Shown here: positions 1 through 11,369 of the stretch, one piece after another
Numbering within the stretch: position 1 is the stretch's first letter
Layout: every line of letters begins with the position of its first letter
DNA from: Lunularia cruciata
Taxonomy: Eukaryota > Streptophyta > Marchantiopsida > Lunulariales > Lunulariaceae
NCBI GenBank assembly: GCA_948567375.1
Contig: OX419760.1
Location: 47,864,001 to 47,928,000, forward strand
Length of the DNA stretch: 64,000 nucleotides
Reading direction: 5' to 3'
Notes under the pieces: generated by a model
What the model was told of the DNA's origin: nothing
What the model saw: the letters and a program-made list of their open reading frames with translations, nothing else
Database searches by the model: none
Translations under genes and position numbers: made by a program

Positions 1-1689
1 GAATTTGATATGTGGTATTTCAATGAATAAATGTATACAATGTTTCCAAATATGAAAGAGTAACTTACATCTTTAACCTTGCCCGTAACTTTGAAGAGTT
101 CGAAGTGTAAAGGTATTATTAAAGTAAAGTAAAATTTTGTGCCAAATATAACCAAACTCTTGGAACTGATTGAAGATGAGATTAAACAATCGTAAGCAAT
201 AAACTATTTATATATCACAACACTTATTTCATTCAGTACAACTGAAATATGACATGTAAGAAAGCATTCAAATTTAACATAAACTCATAACCAAAAAGAA
301 AATTATAGAAAAATTGCGAAATTTGCTAATACTTGTATCTATAAGAATTGCTTATTCATAAATAATCAGTAGGATCAGTGACAACTTAATAGATAGTCAT
401 TCTTACTGTATTCAAATATTCTTACTGTATTATCAAACATCATTCAGAAAAGTCAAAGTTCAAATTGCATATGCTACTTAAATTTTACGCTCAGTAGATA
501 CTAATGTTCATAAGCTTTCAAAGATTCATATATCAGAAAAGATTTCCTTGATTTTTATTCTACGTAAAATAAATTGATAATCCATTCAACAGAAAACCAA
601 ACTAAGTAAAATAAAACATACACATAATTATAATAACCATTCAAAAAATCATCTTATACTAAAGCTTTTTCATATTTTCATTTATTCATCCTGTGAATTT
701 ATAATAAATTGAAAAATCTTAACCAAGACTTTAATTTCAATCAAATCTATTGACATCATAATATTTAATTCTCATATTACATAGACCAAGACCAAGATTA
801 CACTCTTAACACAATTCCAAGAGCAAGTATTGTTGGAAAAGGAAAGAGTCAATCTTATCTTAAATGATAAAAATAGTGAAGAGTGAATTTAAATAAGGAT
901 GAGGTAATATCCTTCTAATCTCAAATTTTATGCATGAAATTTATTTTTTATAATTATATTAGATTATGATAGTCATTTATTTTAAAATATAAACATTGGT
1001 TACCTATCAAGAATAATCTTTAATATCTAAATTCCACCAAACCTCTATAATTTCCAAAATTTGAAAAACATTGATAAAATAAGTCAATTTTCTGAATAGA
1101 AGTAGGTATGTATGATCCTAAAATCCTATACTAATGTATATTCTGCCTTTCGATGTTTGACTTCATATTCAGAGAGGATTTTTTATTGATTTTTGGTAGT
1201 TTTTGAGAAAAAAACCAAAAATTCAGATCTATACAGTGGTTTTCAGATAATAATATGTTATTATTTCTAATCTATCCAAAGTGATCTACTTTAATATCTA
1301 CCTTACAAAAATATTTAGCAACTTTGGACAATGATAAAGATCAAGTATAGAATCAAATTTGAATATAATATAATCATGTATGATAGGAGACTATATTTTA
1401 ATAGGCTGCAATGATATAGTTTTTCCTACTAAAATGAAATTTTCCCTTTTTGATAATTTTTGGAATGATATTTTAATTTTTTTCTATAAAATTTTGAATT
1501 AATCTTAAATTATTTCAAATCTTTCTAAATTGCCATTTCACATTTTAATATAATATAAAAAATTCTAGTATATATATTAAAAAATTAAATATCCATGTAT
1601 GTTGAATTCTCAAAAACACCAAAAAATATATTAACAATGGGAACCATTCTTAGATGGTGAATGAGTTACTACATGGTGTGGTCATTAGT
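1..1689. other. AT-rich intergenic DNA, no gene seen
   Basis: No open frame of note and no recognisable domain, tRNA or repeat structure was found. The stretch is very AT-rich and ends where the 5' LTR of element A begins with TGTAATACC. Confidence 0.7.
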
Positions 1690-2283
1690 TGTAATACCAA
1701 TAGCTAGACATATTATCTAGAGATGGAAATTGGTTTGGTAACCTTTGGATGGATGTTATATATGATGGACTAAGTAGATCAGATAGAGGTGTCACCAAAA
1801 GAGCATTTCCACTAATAGGGTAGAAGCCGAAAGCACCTTGAAACTTCAGAGCTAATTTTGGATGCTCAAACGGATGAATTAGGACTCAAAAATAGAATGA
1901 TTTACCCACCTTCAAGGAACAAGGCTTGTCTTCTCCTGCTATTTGTCTCATTAAGAGCTTTCTAATGGTACTTCACCCATGCAATTTTAAGCTTTTGATA
2001 AGAAGATTCTCTAAAGATCCCTTCCGGTCAAACTTGTTTGACCAATCAAATAGGACAAGGACCAACATGTCACCCATCCATACAACTAATCTAAGGGTGG
2101 TGGTTGTTGACACATCACCAATCCATGTATCTAATCCAAGGGTGGAGCTTCCTTTGAGTGAATCCTCTTTGCTATATAATAAGGACAAGGTGCTCCTTTG
2201 GTGCATCGGAGTAAGTGAGTGTTGAAGCTTTGTGTTCTCTCTCTTGTGTTTCTCTAGGGTTCTCCTATCCTTAGAGTATTAGA
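1690..2283 (+). repeat. 5' LTR of element A
   Basis: Starts TGTAATACCAATAGCTAG and ends GAGTATTAGA, a decayed form of the family end GAGTATTACA. A TATA-like box, TATATAATA, lies near 2173-2181. It is about 594 bp with a single copy of the 5' U3 segment that is duplicated in related LTRs. The matching 3' LTR is 19278-19872. Confidence 0.85.
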
Positions 2284-2284
2284 A

Positions 2285-2295
2285 TGGTATTAGAG
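2285..2295 (+). other. Primer-binding site of element A (initiator tRNA-Met type)
   Basis: TGGTATTAGAG directly follows the LTR. It differs by one base from the start of the plant initiator tRNA-Met primer site TGGTATCAGAGC. The sister element B has TGGTATCAAAGC at the same place. Confidence 0.7.
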
Positions 2296-2424
2296 AAGGT
2301 GTTTTAATCCAAGAGAGTGGATCACTCCTCTTGGAAGAACACAAGCTACCAAGACTGAGTAATTTTGAGTGGAGAAAATGATAGTGCAATTGATAGACTG
2401 GAGGTGTTTTAGAGAGAGGAAGAG

Positions 2425-3900
2425 ATGAAGGCACCTAGAGGACAATTTCCTACACCTCTCTTTCTATTCTTGAATCCATTCCATATCAAGATTATGTACA
2501 TCCATCATGAGCAAGTGAGAATATATCTTGTTTATCATTTTGCAATAGAGTTCATGGACATAGTGATGAATTCACCAAACCTAACGATTCTACCTATGGT
2601 GAAATATGAAAGAGAGTAGGATTTGACAATCTACATCCTACTATGATTCCATGGATCTAAATATACCAAATCTTCTCCCTTTCAACATGTAAGTAGAAAT
2701 TTCTATTATATGGTTAGACCAAAATTGTTTAGGATTTTATAGTACATAATTTTTGTGAGTAATATTATCAATGAGTGATAGCCTTGGAGGTCCCGATGGT
2801 AGTCCCAATAGTCCATGCCTTCTCTCAAATGATCATATTAACACTTTATTGAAGTAGGAAGTAGCAATTGAGTGTTTGCCATGTGTATGAATCATGGAGC
2901 CATAGTTGCACGATTTGATGTAAGGAATGCAATGGATATTGAACGAGTTTTGGGAGATCAAGATGACCGTAGAAGCATTGCAAAGTCAAGTATGTACCTT
3001 CATGAATGATCAAGCAATGCAAGAAGGGAAACCATCCTAAAACTCAATACCAACGGCCAAAGTACCTAGAGAGTCACTCATGCTGATGACACCAACCCCA
3101 ATCAACAATTAAGCCACATTGTTACTATAGATGAAGAAGTATTGCAACATTGAGCTTTACAAGGAGCAACATTCTATGTGAGTAGTGGAAATTTGGATTC
3201 AAGAATGAATTGATACTTTTGATAATCAAAACTAAGATCACCAACCATTTGGCATGCATGTTTGTATGTGGGTACTTGATTGATAAAGCCTTCACATGGT
3301 ATGATGCTTATGAAAGATCAATGTTGGCAAAAGGACAAGAGATCACTTGGAGTGAAATGTAAGAGTGTTACTAAAGAATTTCCAATCTATGGATTTTGTG
3401 CAAATGGCCCAAGCCCGACTATGGGCGTTGAAGTAGAAGAATACCATATAAGAGTAAGTAGAGGCATTTCTTGATCTTCAAGTCGTGATAACTTATATGA
3501 GTCTAGCAAAAGCTCTTGATAATTTCAAAGGGGGGTTAAAAGATAAATTTTTCCAAGAGGTAATGGTACAATCCTTGCACTATTTTTGAAGCCATTGCAA
3601 GTGCTCAGAGAATAGCAGGTGCACTTAGAGGAGGTGAAGAGGTAGTCTCAACTCAACATTATTGGCTAAGACATGCACTTTGGTGGACCAATTCTCATGG
3701 AATTGTGCAACATTTGGCTCCAAGAACAAGGACCACAACTACTACAAGGAGAACAAGGACAAGGCAAAGAAAGGAGAGATGTAGTCCCACAAGGGGAAGG
3801 AGCTCAAGCAAAACAATGACGTTATTATAATTGTAGCCGAGTTGAGCACATAGCCATCAATTTTTTGTGCTCATCTTCTTAGAGGCCCTTGACCTCCATA
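2425..3900 (+). pseudogene. gag remnant of element A
   Basis: Collinear with the gag regions of B (6518-8000) and D (39378-40603, minus). Readable fragments include frames at 2425-2619 and 3280-3474. Near 3825-3865 the sequence reads YYNCSRVEHIAIN, a decayed CCHC zinc knuckle that lost its first cysteine and the glycine before histidine. Gag normally forms the particle and packages element RNA. Many stops and frameshifts are present, so no protein is expected. Confidence 0.65.
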
Positions 3901-4079
3901 TAGGTGACCTTTGAACAACATGGACAGATGAATTAAAGAAAAGGATGTTGAAATCACATTTATAAACAAAGATCACCATTAAATGTACCTTGCAACCTTA
4001 TTGGCTCAATGGAGAAGCGTAAAACCAAGGAGACAAAGAGGACAAGTGTGCAAAGGTAGAGGAAAACAAATTCACAATT

Positions 4080-5635
4080 CAATATTGTAAATGAAGTCTC
4101 AAAAGGCAATCAAGTGAAAGTATTGATAAAACCTAGAGTAATAGGGAATTTCTTGTCTTGCTTTGTTGGAATAAGGTTGGGGATGGAATTGGAGAAGGAT
4201 GAGAATGATGAAGTAAAGTTACCTAATGGTTAGACAAAGAGGATTGAGTCATTACCTAGAAAGGTAGCACTCTTTGTAGGAGAGCATCAACAAGTAATTA
4301 AGTAGCGAGTGATATGGTTAGCTTATTATGATGCAATCTTAGGCATGCCATGGATGAAGTACTATAACGTCTTAGGTCAACTAGAGAAAGAAAGTAGTGA
4401 GAACTAGCCAATGGAAGATCTTTGGGGTGAAAGAAAGATCACAAAGGCAAGAATTGCCTCTCTATGTTATTAAGATAACATCTATTAGTAAGACAAATAG
4501 ATGTTTCATGGGTCTAATAAGAGAACTCTAGAATGCACAACTCAATGGAACAATTACTAAGAAATTGAAAGATGTGGTTAATGAGTTTCAAGATGTCTTT
4601 TTAGATGATTTATCCTCAAGATTACCTCCAAAAAGGAGAGTAGATCATAAAATCAAGATACTTCTTGGGAAGACACCTCCTTGTAAGGCCCTATATTTCC
4701 TATCACCTCATGAGTTAGAGGAGTGTAAGGCTCAAATCAAGGATATGCTACAAAAAAGGTTTATCTAACCTATTGTATCACCATGTAGGACTCCTATCTT
4801 GTTTGTGAAGAAGAAGGACAGGACAATCATTCATTTATACTTTGATAAATTTTTTATCATTTTTCTATATGACATCTTAGTTTATACCAAGACAATGAGT
4901 GAGCATAAGCAACATCTACAAGAAGTCCTCTAGATTTTATGACAAAAGCAATTGTATGCCAAAATCTCAAAGTGTGAGCTTGGCAAGTCTATATTATACT
5001 ACTTGGGGCATAGAGTAAGTGCAAAAGGTATCCAAGTGTTAACAAATAAAATAGAGGTTATTTAAGAAAGGAATGCTCTAGAAGATTGGACTTAACTCAA
5101 GAGTGTCTTGGGATTGATAGGGTTCTATCATCAATTTTTCAAGGACTTCTCCAAGGTCGTACAACCTCTAATGGCACTACTTGGTAAGGGAAAGAAGTGA
5201 ATGTGTAGAATTGCACAAGAATTGGCCATTTGGGAATTGAAAGATGCATTACTACATGCATCAATCTTGAAATGGTGTGACCCAAAACATCCAATCAAGC
5301 TAGCAATATATGCATTAGGTGTTGCAATAGGAGTAGTATTACAATAAGAATGGAATGATGGATGGCACCCAATTATATATTTCTGTCAAAAGTTGTTATT
5401 GGTAGAATACAACTATCACACCATTGAATGAGAAGAGTTGGCCATTGTCTTTGCAACCAAGCATTGGAAGCACTATCTTGGTGAGAAGGCATTTGTATTG
5501 GAGATAGACCAAAAATCTCTATTCTACCTTGAGACACAAAAATATTTATCTCATCAATAGATTCTGTGAGTAAAGTGGAGACAATGGTTCAACATGATGA
5601 TCACATAGGTGGAAGGCAAAAATCAACTTGCAGAT
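4080..5635 (+). pseudogene. pol remnant of element A: protease, reverse transcriptase, RNase H
   Basis: Near 4118-4160 the protease active-site region reads VLIKPRVIGNFLS. The catalytic DxG (DPGA in B) is changed to KPR, so the active aspartate is lost. Frame 4565-4768 starts [12 protein letters not shown], the usual segment before reverse transcriptase. At about 4820-4850 the sequence jumps from KKDR straight to the segment before the catalytic box. Compared with B this is a deletion of roughly 290 bp covering much of the fingers and palm. The box itself reads FLYDILVY (first catalytic Asp lost). RNase H-like sequence, including HWKHYLGEKAF, continues to 5635, where element B is inserted. 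Confidence 0.75.
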
Positions 5636-6387
5636 TGTTATACCAATAGCTAGATAGATAATCTAAAGATGAAATTTGGTTTGATAACATCTGGAAGGAT
5701 CTTATACATGATAAACTAAGTAGATAAGCTAGAGGTATCACCAAAAGAGTACTTCTACTAATAGGCCAGAACCTGAAACATGTTTGGAAACTTTAGAATC
5801 AATAGCTAGACATATAATCTAGAAGTGAAACTTGGGGTGGTGACATCTAGAAGAATGTTACACATGATGGAGAATGTAGATCAGATAGAGGTATCACCAA
5901 AAGAGCACTTCTACTAATAGGGTAGAAGCCAAAATAGGTCTGAACTTCAGAGGCAATTTGAGGCCTAAACAGATGAATTAGGCCTAAAAAATGTATCAAA
6001 TCCCCACCCATTGGAGGAAAGGCTGGACTTCCTTCACCTTGGTTTGTCTCATTGAGAGCTTTCCAACGGTACCTCACCCGTGTGATTTTGAGATTCCTAT
6101 AGGAAGATTCCCTAAAAGATCCACTCCAATCAAAGCATGTTTGACCAACCAAATGGGACCAGGACCAACATGTCACCCATCCAAGCAAGTAATCTAAGCT
6201 TGGAGCTTGCTGATAGGTCACCTATCCATGTACCTAATCCTATGGTGGAGCTTCCTTGGAGGAGATCCTCATTGGCTATATAATAAAGAGAAGGTGCTCC
6301 TTTAGTGCATAAGAGGATTGAGTGTGAAATCTGTGTTTTTTCTCTTGTATCTCTCTTGAAGAGTTCTCTTGTCCTTGGAGTATTAAA
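5636..6387 (+). repeat. 5' LTR of element B, with duplicated U3 segment
   Basis: Begins TGTTATACCAATAGCTAG and ends GGAGTATTAAA. The first ~160 bp (5636 to about 5798) are repeated in diverged form from about 5799: both start CAATAGCTAGA and share GAGGTATCACCAAAAGAG and CTTCTACTAATAGG. The 3' LTR of the same element (17194-17792) has only one copy and is about 150 bp shorter. A TATA-like box lies near 6276-6285. Confidence 0.85.
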
Positions 6388-6388
6388 A

Positions 6389-6400
6389 TGGTATCAAAGC
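6389..6400 (+). other. Primer-binding site of element B
   Basis: TGGTATCAAAGC follows the 5' LTR after one base and matches the plant initiator tRNA-Met primer site TGGTATCAGAGC with a single mismatch. Confidence 0.8.
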
Positions 6401-6517
6401 AAGCGTTTAATCTAAGAGAGTGGATCACGCCTCTTGGAAGAGCACGAGCTACTAAAATTGAGTAATTTGAGGTGGAGAACATAGTGCAATCGCTAGACTT
6501 GGGAAGTGCTTTAAAGA

Positions 6518-8000
6518 GTGGATGGGATGGATGCACCACGAGGAAAATTTCCTACACCTATCTTCCCATTCTTGAATCTATTCCACATCAAGATTATGTA
6601 CATCCAGCATGAGCAAATAAGAGTATTGCTAATTTATCACTTTGGAGCAAAGTTCATGGATAGAGTGATGAATTCGCCAAACTCGGTGATTTTACTTATA
6701 ATGGTATATGACAGGAGTGGGGTTTGACAATCTACAAGCTATTTTGATGTTATGGATCTGAATATACCAAATCTTCACCCTCTCAACACACAAATAGAAA
6801 TTTGTTATGTAGTTAGACCAAAAGTGATGTTTAGAGATTTTGTAGTCTGCAATTTTAGTGAGGAATGTTATCAACAAGTGATGGCCTCTGAGGTCCCAAT
6901 GTTAGTCCCCCAGAGTTCATGCACCCTTCCAAGTGATCATTCTATTGAAGTAAGAAGTAGCAAGTGAACATCAATCTTGTGTAAGAATCATGGATCCGCA
7001 ATTGTAGGAGTTGATGCAAGGAATACAGAGGATGTTGAACGAGTTTCAAGAAATCAAGATGGCCATGGAGGAATTGCAAAATCAAGTATATGCTATCAAG
7101 AAGGATCAAGTAATATAGGAAAGGGAGATGTCTCAACAACCAACACCCACAATCAAAGTACCGAGAGAGTTATGCATGCCAATGACACCAATTCCAATCA
7201 ACAACCAAGCCACATTGTTACTAGGAATGAAAAAGACACTCAACATCAAGCCTTATAAGGGACAATGCTCCATGGGAGTAGTGGAACATTACATTTCAAG
7301 AATGAATCAATACCTTTGATTGTTCACAACGGAGATCATTGATCATTCTGCAAGTGTGTTTGTGTGTTGGTACTTGACCGATAAGGCCCTCATATGGTAT
7401 GACGCTTGGAGCGATCATTGCTGGTAGAAGGGAAAGAGGTCACTTGGACAGCCATGCAAGAAGGGCTGCTCAAGAATTTCCAATCTGTGGATTCCATGCA
7501 AATGGCCCAAACTAGACTATGGGGGTTGAAGCAAAAGAATATCATACAAGAGTATGTGGGGGTATTTTTGGATCTATAGGTTGCAATATTCAATATGAGT
7601 CCAGCCAAAGCTGTTGACAATTTCAAGAGAGGATTAAAAGAGCAGATTCATCAAGAGGTAATGGTGAAAAATCCTTGTACTACTTTTGAAGCCATTGCTT
7701 GCGCCTAAAGAATAGAAGGGGCGCTTAGAGGAGGTGAAGCAATAGCATCGATGCAAAACTATTAGGCCAAGACACACCATTTTGGTGGACCAATACCTTT
7801 GGAATCTTGCAACATCTTGCAACATTGCAAGATGGAGAAGAAAATAAAGGAGAATGGGGATGGGTCAAAGAAAGGAGAGAAGGAGTCCCATGGGGTGGAA
7901 GGCTCAAGTAGAACAATGACGATGTTACAATTGTGGAAAAATTAGGCACATAACCATCAACTGTCATGCTTGTCATCTTAGAGGCCCTTGGCCTCTATAC
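6518..8000 (+). pseudogene. gag remnant of element B
   Basis: Fragments in several frames (6518-6727, 6752-6967, 6977-7258) align with D. A complete zinc knuckle, CYNCGKIRHITINC (CX2CX4HX4C), lies at about 7923-7964, although the glycine normally found before the histidine is arginine here. Several frameshifts and stops separate the fragments. Gag would assemble the particle and bind element RNA. Confidence 0.7.
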
Positions 8001-8179
8001 AAGCAACCTTTGAATCACATGGAGAAACAAATTGAAGAGGAAGAATGTGGAAACCGCATCAAAAAACAAATATCACCAATAAATGTACCTTGTGGTCTTA
8101 TTGGCTCAATGAAGAAGAGTAAAAGTGGGAGGAGGAAGAGGATGAGTGTGCAAAGAAGGAGGAAGATAGATGCACAATA

Positions 8180-8640
8180 AATTGTTGTAAATGGAGTGCT
8201 AGAAGGCAATCCGGTGAGAGTGTTGATAGACCCTGGGGCAAGGGAGAATTTCTTGTCTCGCTCTATTGCAATAAGGTTAAGGATGAAACTAGAGAAGGAT
8301 GAGAAGGACAAAGTAGAGTTACCTAATGGTCAAACAAAGAGGATTGAGTTGTTACCTAAAAAGGTAATACTCTCTATAGGAGGGTATCAAGAAGCAATCT
8401 AGTCGTGAGTGATACAACTAGCTTATTATGATGCAATCTTAGGTATGTCGTGGATGGAGCATTATAACCCCACGGTGGATTGGGAAAAGAAAGTAGTGAA
8501 AACTAGTCAATGGAAGATCTTTGGGATTAAAGGAAGATCACAAAGGCAAGAGTTGCCTCTGTATATCATCTATTGGTAAGACAAATAGATGTTTCATGGG
8601 TTTAATAAGAGAAGTCTAGAGTGCACAACACATTGGACAA
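8180..8640 (+). pseudogene. Aspartic protease segment of element B
   Basis: An open segment at 8196-8402 reads EGNPVRVLIDPGARENFLS. The LIDPGA core is the retropepsin-type active site (DSGA/DTGA in most families, DPGA here), placed after the zinc knuckle and before reverse transcriptase as in all Ty3/gypsy elements. Downstream, AYYDAILGMSWMEHYNP (about 8424-8475) matches the conserved second half of the fold (DIILGLPWL in C1). A stop follows at about 8401. The enzyme would mature Gag and Pol. Confidence 0.7.
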
Positions 8641-8652
8641 ATTCTTGAGAAA

Positions 8653-9623
8653 TTGAAAGATGTGGTCAATGAGTTCCAAGATGTATTTCCGGATGAATTA
8701 ACCATAGGTTTACCACCAAAAAGGAGAGTAGATCATAAAAATGAGATACATCCTAGGAAGAAATCTCCTTGTAAAGCCCCATATAGACTATCACCTCAGG
8801 AGTTGGAAGAGTGTAAGGCTCAAAGTGAGGATATGTTGCAGAAGGGGTTTATCCAACCCAATGTATCACTATATGGGGCTCCTATATTGTTTGTAAAGAA
8901 GAAGGACAGAATAATGCGCATGCGCATTGACTATCCGGGACTGCATCAACAAACGGTGAAGAACAAATATCTATTACCTTGTATGGATGACTTGTTTAAT
9001 CAACTCAATGGGGCAAGGCACTTCACCAAACTTGATTTGTAGAGCAATTACAACCAAATCAGGATTGCTGAAGAAGACATGCACAAAATGGCCTTTTGAA
9101 CAAGGTATGGTCACTTTGAGTACTTGGTGATGTTGTTTGGCCTCACCAACGCTCCAACCAATTTCATGAGTTTGATGAATGATATATTTTTTCTGTATTT
9201 GGATAAATCTATTATCATTTTTCTTGATGATATCTTAGTCTATAGTAGGATGTTGACAGAGCACAAGCAACATCAATGAGAAGTCCTCCAGATTTTGCAA
9301 TGGAATCAATTGTATGCCAAAATCTCAAAGTGTGAGTTTGGCAAAATCTGAAGTAGACTACTTAGGGCATAAAGGGTATCCAAATGTTAAAAGATAAGAT
9401 AGAGGTCATTAAAAAATGAAGTGCTCTAGACGATTAAACTCAACTCAAGAGTTTCTTGGGATGGACGGGGTTTTATTGTCAATTTGTCAAGGACTTCTCC
9501 AAGATTGCATAACCTCTAACAACACTATTGGGCAAGGGGAAGAAGTGGATACGGGGAACTATACAAGAATTGGCTTTTCAGGAGTTGAAAGACATATTAT
9601 TACATGCACCAACCTTGAAATGG
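8653..9623 (+). pseudogene. Reverse transcriptase / start of RNase H of element B
   Basis: The open frame 8653-9042 has [41 protein letters not shown] and ARHFTKLDL, the N-terminal reverse transcriptase blocks in order. A stop follows LDL, then [18 protein letters not shown] and the catalytic box [11 protein letters not shown] (about 9215-9245). Further frameshifts lie in the connection region. The frame runs into the C1 insertion at 9624 and resumes at 15247 with the rest of RNase H. Confidence 0.85.
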
Positions 9624-10046
9624 TGTAAAAGACCAAAACCGAGGAGAGAAATAGGAGAATGGAAGCTCACATTGGGACACTTGAATGAGGGAAAACTCCG
9701 AATGCCTAGCATGAGCTTCGGCCTTGGTATTTATAGGTAGCATACAAGACCCTTGAAGCTTCTCAAGAAGTTTCCTTGAGCCGCTTTCTTGGAGTGCAAG
9801 CCAAGTTAACTAGGAAGCTTCTCAAGAAGCTTCCTTCTAGAAGCCGCCTACTTGGCGTGCAAGCTAAGCTAGTTAGAAGCTTCTAGAAGCTTCCTTCTAG
9901 AAGCTACCTGCTTAGGGCGCAAGTTAACTAGTTGGGAAGCTTCCTAAGAAGCTTCTTAGATGCTTCTAGAATATTCTAGGCTATTTTGTCTTATTCTCTA
10001 CTTCGTAAGCCCGACTAACTTTGTCACTAAACTCCATATTGTTACA
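9624..10046 (-). repeat. 3' LTR of C1
   Basis: Directly repeats 14819-15241 with three transitions (near 9641, 9701 and 10010). On the minus strand it reads TGTAACAATATGG to CTTTTACA. It contains many GAAGCTTC blocks forming heat-shock-element-like arrays. The C1 pol frame ends inside it at 9981. Confidence 0.95.
9875..9977 (-). promoter_or_regulatory. Heat-shock-element-like arrays in C1 3' LTR
   Basis: 9875-9894 has four contiguous perfect units, GAAgcTTCtaGAAgcTTC, with the exact 2-bp spacing of the plant HSF binding site (nGAAnnTTCn repeats). 9963-9977 has three more, TTCtaGAAtaTTC. Identical copies lie in the 5' LTR at 15070-15089 and 15158-15172. Function is inferred only. Confidence 0.6.
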
Positions 10047-10733
10047 TATTCCCCCGCCGCTAGTTGGTGACGTCCTCGTCACCAGTGAAGCTTCGAATTC
10101 CTTGATGGCCATCTGTGCATTCTGGAGGTGAGAAAGAGGTTCCCATGTAGCATCATGAAGGGGATACCCTTTCCAAAGGACCTTGTACTCCATATGTTGG
10201 TGACGGCCTCGTTGAATATGGCGACGCGCAAGGATACGATCAACTTCGTACTCCTCATGATCATTGATAGGGACAGGAAGAGGGGGAGGTTGGACTCGAG
10301 AGGAAAAGGAAGAAGGGTTAGGAACAAAGGGTTTCAACTTGGAAATATGAAAGATAGGATGGATACGCATGTGACAAGGTAAGGCAAGACGATAAGCAAC
10401 AAGAGAGATAATGTGGGTGATATCAAAGGGTCCTATCCAATTAGGAGCAAGTTTACAAACTTGGGTATCAAGTGGGAGAGGGAGGTTACTAGAGGATAGC
10501 ATGACTTTATCACCAACTTCAAAGGTGAGATCACGACGATGATGGTCTGCATATTGTTTTTGGCGATTCTGAGCAACAAGGAGGTGAGATTTGGCTTGTT
10601 GGAGAGATTGGGATATAGTGGTCAAGAATGTAGAAGTATGAGGAACCTGAGAGGGAGGGGGAGCAAGAAGAGAATCTGGAACAAGCGGATCTTGGCCAAA
10701 ATTGAGAAAGAAGGGAGAAAATCCAGTGCTTGC
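9981..10733 (-). pseudogene. C1 integrase C-terminal domain and chromodomain
   Basis: The last open part of C1 pol. It reads NRQKQYADHHRRDLTFEVGD, then a GPFDI / YRLALP / HPIFHISKLKPF block typical of Ty3/gypsy integrase C-termini. A chromodomain follows at about 10085-10255, with EYEVDRILARR, EYKVLWKGYP and ATWEPLSHL. In chromoviruses this domain steers integration towards particular histone marks. A TAG at 10731-10733 separates it from the upstream catalytic core; C2 has a glutamine codon there. The frame continues through the polypurine tract (SGGGI) and 22 codons into the 3' LTR before stopping at 9981. Confidence 0.85.
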
Positions 10734-11366
10734 CTATTTGGAATTGTTGTAGGCAAATTCTACAGCTGCAAGACATTCATCCCAGTTGGTATGGTGGACA
10801 TTGACAAAGGCCCGCAACATATCCTCCAATGTACGATTGGCGTGTTCGGTTTGTCCATCAATTTGAGGATGATAGGCCGTGGACAAAGCAAGCTTGGTGC
10901 CGAGTATCTGGAAGAGTGCTTGCCAAAACTTCCCGGTAAATCGAGGATCACGGTCGGAGATGAGTACACGTGGCATCCCATGATGCTTGAAGACATTGTC
11001 GAAGTAGATTTGCGCTAAGGTTGGAGCATCCATGGTATCACAGGTTGGTGCCAAGTGGATTTGCTTACTAAGCTTATCCACAAACACCACAATTGCGGTG
11101 TGTCCTTGTTTTGTCTTTGGCAAGGATGTGATGAGATCCAAGCTCACATGCTCCCAACGAGCGGATGGAATGGCGAGTGGTTGAAGGAGTCCACTCGGCT
11201 TCTGGTTGCTGGCCTTGTTCCATTGGCAACTCTCACATGATCGGACAAAGTCTCGAACATCTCGTGTCATGTTGGGCCACCACCATTGGCGTTGGAGGGT
11301 GCCCAAGGTCTTGTCCACTCCCATGTGACCAGCTATTGGTAAATCATGGGCTTCTTGAAGGCGCAC
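10734..11366 (-). pseudogene. C1 integrase zinc-binding and catalytic core
   Basis: A complete HHCC zinc-binding module (AHDLPIAGHMG ... SCESCQWNK) is followed by the catalytic D, D, E core: SLDLITSLPK, VLISDRDPRFTGKFW and AYHPQIDGQTEHANR. This enzyme joins element cDNA to host DNA. The frame is bounded by stop codons, TGA upstream (11367-11369; C2 has CAA) and TAG downstream, both consistent with point mutation. Confidence 0.9.
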
Positions 11367-11369
11367 AAG

